A stretch of DNA of 64,000 bases from Eurosta solidaginis (Eukaryota; Arthropoda; Insecta; Diptera; Tephritidae), in assembly GCF_040869045.1 (NCBI RefSeq), contig NC_090319.1, positions 380,261,601 through 380,325,600 of the forward strand, in the 5' to 3' direction. Under the pieces are notes generated by a model. That model worked only from the letters and a program-made list of their open reading frames with translations, did not search any database and was not told the DNA's origin. Position 1 is the first letter of the stretch. The number at the start of each line of letters is the position of its first letter. Below, piece by piece: positions 57,358 through 64,000 of this stretch. The translations under genes and the position numbers were made by a program.

Positions 57358-57925
57358 AATTGGATTGGTTTATTCACGTAAAATATAACTTTAGAAAAAA
57401 ACTTTGTAAAATAGGTGTTACACCTACCATATTAAGTAGAAGAAAATGAAAAAGTTCTGCTGGGCGAAATCAAAAGCCCTTAGAATCATGGCAGGAATAC
57501 TGTTCGTGGTATTACATATATAAATAAATTAGCGATACCCGAAAGATGATGTTCTGGGCCACCCTGGTCCACGTTTTCGTCGATATCTCGAAAACGCCTT
57601 CCCATATACAACTGAGGGCAACTTCCTTTTAAAACCCTCTTTAATACCTTTAATTTGATACCCATATCGTACAAACAAATTCTAGAGTCACCCCTGGTCC
57701 ACCTTTATGGCGATATCTCGAAAAGGCGTCCACCTATAAAACTATGGCCGATTCCCTTTTAAAATACTCTTTAATAGCTTCCATTTGATACCCATGTCAT
57801 ACAAACACATTCCAGGGTTACCCTAGGCTCATTTTCCTAAATGGTGATTTTCCCTTATTTTCTCTCCAAAGCTCTCAGCTGAGTAGTAATGTTCGGTTAC
57901 ACCTGAACTTAGTCTTCCTTACATG
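57358..57925 (+). mobile_element. DINE/Helentron-like element, right part
   Basis: Continues the element begun at 48631 with the same order as 21274-23283, but with only about one and a half 130-bp units (57630-57760). It ends GTTCGGTTACACCTGAACTT (hairpin) and CCTTACATGTT. Confidence 0.85.
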
Positions 57926-59110
57926 TTAGTGCTAACACTGCTCGAAGTTAAAGCCATGTCACCTAAAATTTTTGATGTAGCATCGTCTGTTGGCGGCCCT
58001 CATAATCCCGCAATGAATTTTAAAGTATGGAGTATGAGGATTTATTTTTGGTACTATGTATTTTACTACGTTTTTACAACCTTAGTAATGTAATGTTCGA
58101 AAAAAGCCTTACTCAATACATCCTCACAATGGAAACGGGGACATTGAAAAGAAGAGAAGAGGAAATGGAAAGAAAAAGTGGAGGAAATTGGAGACAAGAC
58201 GGAAAAGAAAAAAAACAAGGAAGTATGGATACGGAGAGTAAAAGTTAGATTGAGGTTGGAAAAAAGTAGTAAAAAGAGGTTAACAGGAAAATATAGAATT
58301 AGTATAAGATTAATAATAGTGAGAGGTAAACTTGGATAGATGCAAGAGCTGGAAGAGAAAGAGGAAAGGCGGGTAGATTTACCGAAAAATGAAAGGTATA
58401 GGGAAATTAAATGAGCCGATTGAAGTCAAATAGAAAATGCAGAGAGGAGAGGAAATAAGAGAGGAAGAGTGTTAGACAAAGGAGAGGTAGGTGGATAAAC
58501 AGGGAGTCAGAAGAATTCTGTCGGGTTTGTTCATACGGTTATAAGTATTTCAAGTTTGTCTCAATGTTTCCAGGGTTAGCCAGAGGTGTTTAAAATAAAT
58601 TTCTAAAAAACCAAAGTTTTTTTTGTTGAAGCGTCATTACTGTAAAACATATGCCACTAAAGTTTTTACACCAGCAACACCTTTCTGCTCAACGTTTGGT
58701 TTACGTAGATAAATGTTGGGCCTTTGGACCGTATACCATCAATCCCGACTTTCGTATTACAAGCCTCCCAGATACTCATTCGCAACTTTATGATATTGTG
58801 TCACATCGTCACAAATCTCAACGACGTCAGCATTTGTGAACAATATAATACTCTATTGAATCTAGTCATTCAGTTCCGTTGACTAGAAATTTTCCATTTC
58901 CTCTCAGGAAAAGGAAATAAAGCCTCCCATAAAAGAAAATACAGACCGCTGGCGTTATTTTCCTGCACGTTACTTCATATTTCAGAGAGAAATTTACGTA
59001 GTATTCTTTTATGATGCTGGAAAATTTGTTAGAGATTCAAACATCTGAACGTCTTTTACATATCCGTAAGATTTAATGAGTTTCAAATAAAACAACCTAA
59101 TTACCCACTA
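57926..59110. other. Intergenic with purine-rich tract
   Basis: 58120-58510 is strongly G+A-rich on the plus strand (GAAGAGAAGAGGAAATGGAA). The 62-codon frame at 58651-58839 has no motif I know. No gene called. Confidence 0.5.
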
Positions 59111-59124
59111 CCCATAATCTTAAT

Positions 59125-60440
59125 GTGGACGTGTATGTCTTTCATCCTCAGACAGTGACGAGCACAGACTTGAACATGGTATTGGCTGCAATATCTGCTC
59201 AAACATCGACAGTGGCATCCCAACTGGAAATACAGGAGACATGGATAACGTCCAAGATGGAAACACAGGCGGCACGTAAATGTCGTCGTCGCAATGTTAT
59301 CTCAACTGGCAGAACAGAAGACATATATGGCATCACAACTGGAATCGCAGGAGACACGCATAACATCAAAGATGGAAATACAACTGAAAGAACAAGAGAC
59401 ACGCATAACAATACAACTCGAAGAACAAGAGGCGCGTATATCATCAAAACTCGAAGGGCGTATGGACGAGAAAATAATGCAGATTGAGGAAAAAATCAAG
59501 GCCGAGGTGGATGCTTTGAGAGGACGCATCCAGGAGTTGCAAATTAATCGCCCGGCTGCTTCAGCGAGTAATACGAAGGTAAAAACTCCATCTTTTGATG
59601 GTTCTGTTCCTTTCCAGGTCTTTAAGCCACAGTTCGAGAAGACCGTAGCACTGAGCAACTGGAATGCTGAAGATAAACCGCTACGAAAAAGCTAATGAGA
59701 CTTTGCAGGAGTTTGCTTCGGATGTTGTAAGATTCGCTCATCTCACAAATGAGGACGCACCCGTGGAATACAACGAGAGGGTTAAAATTCAGAGCTTTAT
59801 AAATGCTACATATGCGAATCCAAAACCAACATTTACTGAAACGGTATCCCATGCACTGACTCAGGAAACAGCGTCACTTTTGAGTAAGCCCGCATACAAA
59901 GCACGCCGTGTGGAAATAGAAAGGACAGACTGGGTGGACACAATATCGCAAGAAAATCGAGCAGTCTTACCATCAGAGGAAATGTGGGCGGGAAGGAGCG
60001 TGTACTGACTGTAGGTATGGGCGCATCTCATTCCTTAATCCGGCCTGATTTGGTCAACAGGAGAGTAAAGCCATTACCTAGAGCAAGATTGCGTACCGTC
60101 AATGGCGAGTATAACCAAGTCCAGGGAGAAGTGGTATGTAAAGTAAATTGGGAAGGTCATGGTTCTCCATAAATTCGTTGTAGTAGAGATCGTTGATGAA
60201 GTCATATTGGGAGTAGATTTCTTAGTCGACCATGGCATCAGGATAGATATACAGAAAAGGTTATGCAATATAAGAATAAAGATGTACCACTTAACTACAG
60301 TTTTGAGAAAGGGCTCAGCAGTAAGCGAGTGCTCTTCAAAGTAGTCCAGAGGCCAAACAACAGAGTGTGAGGGAATGGACCAGGATAATGAGTAGTAAGA
60401 TGGAACACATATACGACGAGAGCAATAATTCGGAAGGTAA
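59125..60440 (+). pseudogene. Second copy of the pol-less LTR element, internal part, degraded
   Basis: Matches 53386-55465 of the intact element in order. It has coiled-coil repeats (YMASQLESQETRITSKMEIQ, 59294-59500), capsid text (SFDGSVPFQVFKPQFEKTV), then a deletion near 59680 that removes the first capsid helices. It continues with the later capsid (TLQEFASDVVRFAHLTNEDA, 59697-59950), a deletion across the CCHC knuckle, the protease region (VGMGASHSLIRPDL near 60012-60050, with the catalytic Asp lost and Gly kept), and ILGVDFLVDHGIRID. The integrase-proximal linker (MSSKMEHIYDESNNSEG) follows directly. Both LTRs are missing. Reverse transcriptase and integrase core are absent here too. 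Confidence 0.85.
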
Positions 60441-60479
60441 ATCGCTGTATCCATTTAGGAGAGCAGAGAACTGTTCCCT

Positions 60480-60740
60480 TCATAATCTAAGTACTCTCTG
60501 GACATCAGTTACAAGGTCGTCGTTATCGTCCTTACAATAGTTTGCCCCGATCTTAAAACCTTCTATCTGTCGCCGAATTTTTTGGTAAAATTTTCGGGTG
60601 TTATTCCTGGTGGCTAGCAGCTCAATCTCCTCGCACTCACGCCTTCCTCCCTCTGCTTTTTTCTTCCTGAAAAGGCGTCTCACTTCCCTTTTCAACTCGC
60701 GGTAACGTTCACACACTCGTCTTGTTGCGATCGTTTTTAA
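60480..60740 (-). pseudogene. Fragment of a different LINE (pre-RT linker)
   Basis: Reads RRVCERYRELKREVRRLFRK then EIELLATRNNTRKFYQKIRR, GANYCKDDNDDLVTD. This is the segment between endonuclease and RT in LINEs of another type, where RKFYQK...GF...CKD..G.LVTD is common. The join near 60740 to the LOA-like fragment is abrupt. Confidence 0.55.
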
Positions 60741-61720
60741 CGTAGGTATGAATATCCCGAAGCGCCCGATCCGTCTAAGAGCTAATCGTTGGAAGGCACT
60801 TTCCACTTATGACAATTTCAACGTAATCTGCGTAAGCCGTAAGTTTTACGGTTCCCTCATCCAATCGCCTGAGCAGTTGGTTGATGATCAGCGCCCACAG
60901 CGTGTCCCTATCCACTGATTTCGTGGCCTCGTACAACCCCTATTGTGATGTAATCTTCCAGCAATTTAACATGCAGCCGATCCATCTGGTTAAGGCTGGA
61001 TGTACTTTAATGTAATTAAGACCATACATAATCGCCCATTTAGAAACATTGTTGAAAGCCCGAGCAATGCCTAAAAAGACTCCTAGAGCATATTCCTTAT
61101 ATTCCAGTTCTTTCTTTATGCTTATTACCACCCTATGCAATGCGGAGTCTACCGACTTGCCTTTGGTGTACACATGTTGTGTTGTGGAGAGCAGCTTTTC
61201 ATCCACGTTGGACCATTCCACGACGGCTCTACTTCAAACTTGTAACATGGCCGGGAAAGGGAAATATGTATCGAAAAGCACCTCAAAGGATTCCTCACTA
61301 TTACGTAACCATTCCCCGTTCTCTTTCTCTATTAGTCCTTGGACTATGTTTCCCCTTGCTAAGACTTTTTGCAACCATGCTGTTTCGCTGGAGCACTCTA
61401 TGTCCATATATAAACGGCTCCTGGCTCAGCGCCAAGTCAAACGAGCCCTTCTCTAGGGCTAGTAGGAGTTCGCCCGACGCTACTTTTCTGTGTTGGGAGT
61501 TTATCTGTAAGACTCGCAGCACCATTTGGCTGTTTGTGCCCCTCCAGCACCTTCGTAGTGACGTCGTCGTACTCGCCTTTCATTTTAGTTTAGAGTATTC
61601 GAGGCCCTCTTCAGCCCCTCGTAAATGCTGTGTCGGGTGTTCCTCTGTGCGACTCGCAGCACCATTTGGCTACGGTGAAGTTCACCGTCTTCTAAGTTTC
61701 CACATAATTACATTTACATT
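60741..61720 (-). pseudogene. Deleted relative of the LINE at 24073
   Basis: In reverse order it has the LRVLQINSQHRKVASGELLL endonuclease start (61520), EWSNVDEKLLST and HVYTKGKSVDSALHRVVISI (61221-60940), VFLGIARAFNNVS (motif A with its Asp changed to Gly), and text matching 25510-25720 (ATATCCCGAAGCGCCCGATC at 60751-60770, CCTGAGCAGTTGGTTGATGA at 60868-60887). Most endonuclease and linker is deleted between about 61430 and 61250. Confidence 0.75.
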
Positions 61721-62749
61721 GCAACATTTTTGACAACCGGTTTTTTGGCATCGCTTTCTAGGAAACCAAGCCTTTAGGGAAATGGTTTAAAAGCAACAAT
61801 GTCATGAATTCGTAAATACTTTCGGCTGGTGAAACTAATAGGTACTCTAAGAGGGATAGAACACAATTCAGGAACTTAATCAAGTGCAAACGACTTCATA
61901 GCTCGAAATGAAATTAAAAGCAAAAACGAAGATTTCCAAGACCAAAATAATGACGTATCAATTAAAAAATCGGATTCCAATATAGTAAATTAAAAAACAC
62001 TCTCAACATTAGGGGCGAACTTCACACCTTTTTTTTTTTTAATGGGAACCAACCCGGTCTAACGTAAGAAGCATAACTTCAAAGATGTAATAACTTATTA
62101 AAAATATAAAATGTAAAAAAACTGATCACACGCTACTCAATCAATAACTTACGTATTTAGCAAAAACATTTCAAATCAAAAAATAATAACGCCAAAATGT
62201 GAATAAATTTGCGAAAGCAAAAATTTATAGATTATGGCTGAAAACCAAAAACTAATTAATTGGCTATGGTAAGGTTATGACAAAGGCGGTTGTTCTATGA
62301 TATCAATAACAAATATATTGATTTCCATAAGGTTGGTGGGATTCGCTGTTTTATACCGATATGGACCGGTCAACTTATTTCATTATTTTCTTTTTGTCTA
62401 TGTTCTATTCTAAACCAGGGAACTTTAAAGCTATGTTTAAAGTTTGATCTCACAACCTAAGGCATTTGCATGCGTCAAATCTTAAATGCATACAACCAAA
62501 GTTTTTTTTTTAAATCGCAATTACATTTTTTATTACTTGTTCTTAAATAGCATAAAAAGAAATATTACCATTTGCACTGCTTATTGAAATATCACCATAT
62601 CTCAGCTGCCGTTCCGAAAACGCTCTATCTTAGCATAAATTCTATGTTTTGACGTGAGCTAGGATGTTTATGAAAAAAGTTCAGCAAGTTCAGCATTCAG
62701 CTGAGTTAGGTGAACTCAGGAGTCGATTTAAAAAAAAAACATCTTGCAA
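61721..62749. other. Intergenic, nothing recognised
   Basis: AT-rich with a T run at 62028-62040. No gene or element recognised. It holds the 3' flank of the protease-homolog gene. Confidence 0.45.
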
Positions 62750-63514
62750 TTAAAATAGCATTGCATTTCCTAGAAAATCTCGAACATGATTATTATCTAT
62801 ATTTGTATATAAAACTGGATAAAAGCTGGTCAAAGGACCTATCCCACCTGTTAGCACCGCAGAAAGACAAGGGCCCGTAACGGCCGGTGCACCAATATCT
62901 CCCGAACACGTATCATTTTTCTCTGCCCGATCTTTTAAACAAATTAGTGTTGTTGGGTAACATTTCTGTGACGCCGCATAACGAGGCCAATAATAAGAAG
63001 CACATTCGTCGCTGGAGAGTACTTCAAATTCGGCAGATTTGAGCATAGGCGGTTCGTCTGCATTTGTCGAACCCCATCCACTTACTCGCACTTTTTCGCC
63101 CGGTTTTAATCCAATTTCGCATAAAGGTATTGTGTCTATATTTCCGCTCCGTCTGTACACATCATTAAGTACAATCACAACTAAATCTATTTCTACCACG
63201 CTAGGCTCAGGTGGAATTATACGTTCCGCAGTGCGAATTATTCCCTTTTGATTTAAATCGGGTACAGCAGCTTTAACAGTGATGCTCGCCGTGATCAAAT
63301 TTTCCAAGCGAGATTTAGATGTAAGCACCTTCTTCCACGTGATTAAAGTACCAACGCACCAATAAGCCCTGTCATAATATATTGACACAATATATGGACT
63401 TTGCCTTATATCCTGTAATACACTGCCACCAATAACGCGATTTTGAGAATTAGTCTTAGTCAAAAGACAGTTAACGAAGCCAAACAGGATCACAAAAGTG
63501 TTGCGTAAATTCAT
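62750..63514 (-). CDS. Secreted serine protease homolog, catalytically dead trypsin fold
   Basis: Intact 254-residue single-exon frame. Residues 1-23 form a signal peptide (MNLRNTFVILFGFVNCLLTK...). R26|V27-I-G-G is the zymogen activation site, with almost no pro-region. The fold is marked by CVGTLITWKKVLTS (C53), VSGWGS (144-149) and the D201-T-C-S-G-D-I-G-A-P block. The catalytic His is missing (VLTSKSR for VLTAAHC, S68), and its Cys partner is replaced by R69. D110 (EIDLVVIVLN) fits the catalytic Asp. The nucleophile Ser is I207 (GDIGAP for GDSGGP). D201 keeps the trypsin-type pocket residue. It is therefore a pseudoprotease, probably binding rather than cutting; target and tissue are unknown. 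A truncated paralog lies at 42162-42346. Confidence 0.9.
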   Translation of the reverse strand: MNLRNTFVILFGFVNCLLTKTNSQNRVIGGSVLQDIRQSPYIVSIYYDRAYWCVGTLITWKKVLTSKSRLENLITASITVKAAVPDLNQKGIIRTAERIIPPEPSVVEIDLVVIVLNDVYRRSGNIDTIPLCEIGLKPGEKVRVSGWGSTNADEPPMLKSAEFEVLSSDECASYYWPRYAASQKCYPTTLICLKDRAEKNDTCSGDIGAPAVTGPCLSAVLTGGIGPLTSFYPVLYTNIDNNHVRDFLGNAMLF

Positions 63515-63575
63515 TTTTTAGTTTAAGATTTTTTGTCGATTTTTAAGTTAAAAGTGAAGTTGAAATTTGTGGGTG

Positions 63576-63585
63576 CTATTTATAC
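63576..63585 (-). promoter_or_regulatory. TATA box of serine protease homolog
   Basis: Minus-strand GTATAAATAG, 62 bp before the ATG, then CACCCACAAATTTCAACTTC. Conserved in the truncated paralog. Confidence 0.65.
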
Positions 63586-63604
63586 AAAATTTTGAATTGG
63601 GAAA

Positions 63605-63720
63605 AAGACAATCGATTATTTACTACAAAAACAAAAAGATTAACACAGCAATATATTGGCACTTTGATGTTTGTGAGTGTACACAGCCTGTATTAGCAAT
63701 ATAGAAGCATGACATATATC
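63605..63720. mobile_element. Partial MITE upstream of protease homolog
   Basis: ACTACAAAAACAAAAAGATT, CAGCAATATATTGGCACTTT, TTAGCAATATAGAAGCATGA: the right half, reversed, of the MITE at 45171-45420, as at 43595-43690. Confidence 0.65.
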
Positions 63721-63727
63721 GTAATTG

Positions 63728-64000
63728 GCAGCCGCTGTGGTGTGGTGGTAGGGTGCTTCGCCTATCATACCGAGGGTCCTAGGCTCAACTCCCGAGCAAA
63801 GTGACATCAAAAATATAGAAAAAAAGATTTTCTAAGCGGGGTCACCTCTCGAAAGTGATTCGTCAAACACTCCGAGCGTATTTCTTCCATGAAAACATGT
63901 AGGCCCAGTCCCGCGAATTTTTAGGAAATATTAAAAGGAGCACTACGTAAACTGAAAGAGAAGCTCGGCCTTAAATCTCTTCGGAGGTTATCGCGCTTTC
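63728..64000 (+). mobile_element. tRNA-derived SINE, cut by window end
   Basis: Head GCTGTGGTGTGGTGGTAGGG...CTAGGCTCAACTCCCGAGCA, body AAGCGGGGTCACCTCTCGAA, tail CTTCGGAGGTTATCGCGCTT. The middle segment around the CGTTCGGAGTCGGC motif is deleted. The same site is occupied in the duplicate block at 43695. Confidence 0.8.

Overview
The window is nuclear DNA from an insect. It is AT-rich, has short introns, and carries dipteran-type transposable elements (LINEs with an apurinic endonuclease and RNase H, Ty3/gypsy LTR elements, hAT and Harbinger MITEs, DINE-like elements). The repeat types look like those of tephritid fruit flies, but that is recollection and could not be tested here. About nine tenths of the sequence is mobile or repeat DNA, or unrecognised intergenic DNA.

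Host genes are few. A five-exon CHORD-domain Hsp90 co-chaperone gene (29295-30625, +) converges on a two-exon RWDD1-like gene (30886-31671, -). Near the right edge is a single-exon secreted trypsin-fold protein that has lost its catalytic His and Ser (62750-63514, -). A truncated duplicate of it (42162-42346, -) with the same TATA promoter ends at the tail of a LINE.

Layout. 0.4-1.9 kb: decayed tandem repeat and a foldback. 3.0-3.6 kb: hAT-type MITE packed with ATCCGG words. 5.0-5.6 kb: (TTTTA)n tract. 8.6-9.1 kb: LINE fossil. 10.1-13.8 kb: minisatellite, Helitron Rep/helicase fragment and a reverse-strand LTR-element gag with one LTR. 13.8-19.7 kb: LINE scraps, hairpins, a broken hAT transposase split by a DINE-like element, and a Helitron helicase 3' part. 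20.2-23.3 kb: complete DINE/Helentron-like element with a 130-bp tandem array. 24.07-28.69 kb: defective LINE bounded by a 14-bp target duplication, just upstream of CHORD. 31.7-38.5 kb: several MITEs and a LINE 3' end. 38.9-42.2 kb: a second RNase-H LINE. 43.8-57.9 kb: DINE-like elements, one holding a four-layer nest. 59.1-61.7 kb: a degraded relative of the LTR element and a chimeric LINE stretch.

The most notable item is the LTR retrotransposon at 52518-56383. It has two 675-bp LTRs differing at 5 sites, a 4-bp target duplication, a tRNA primer site and a purine tract. Its single open 817-codon frame runs Gag, CCHC knuckle and aspartic protease straight into the integrase C-terminal domain, with no reverse transcriptase, RNase H or integrase core. 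A second copy (59125-60440) lacks the same core, which suggests a mobile pol-less family that depends on a partner element.
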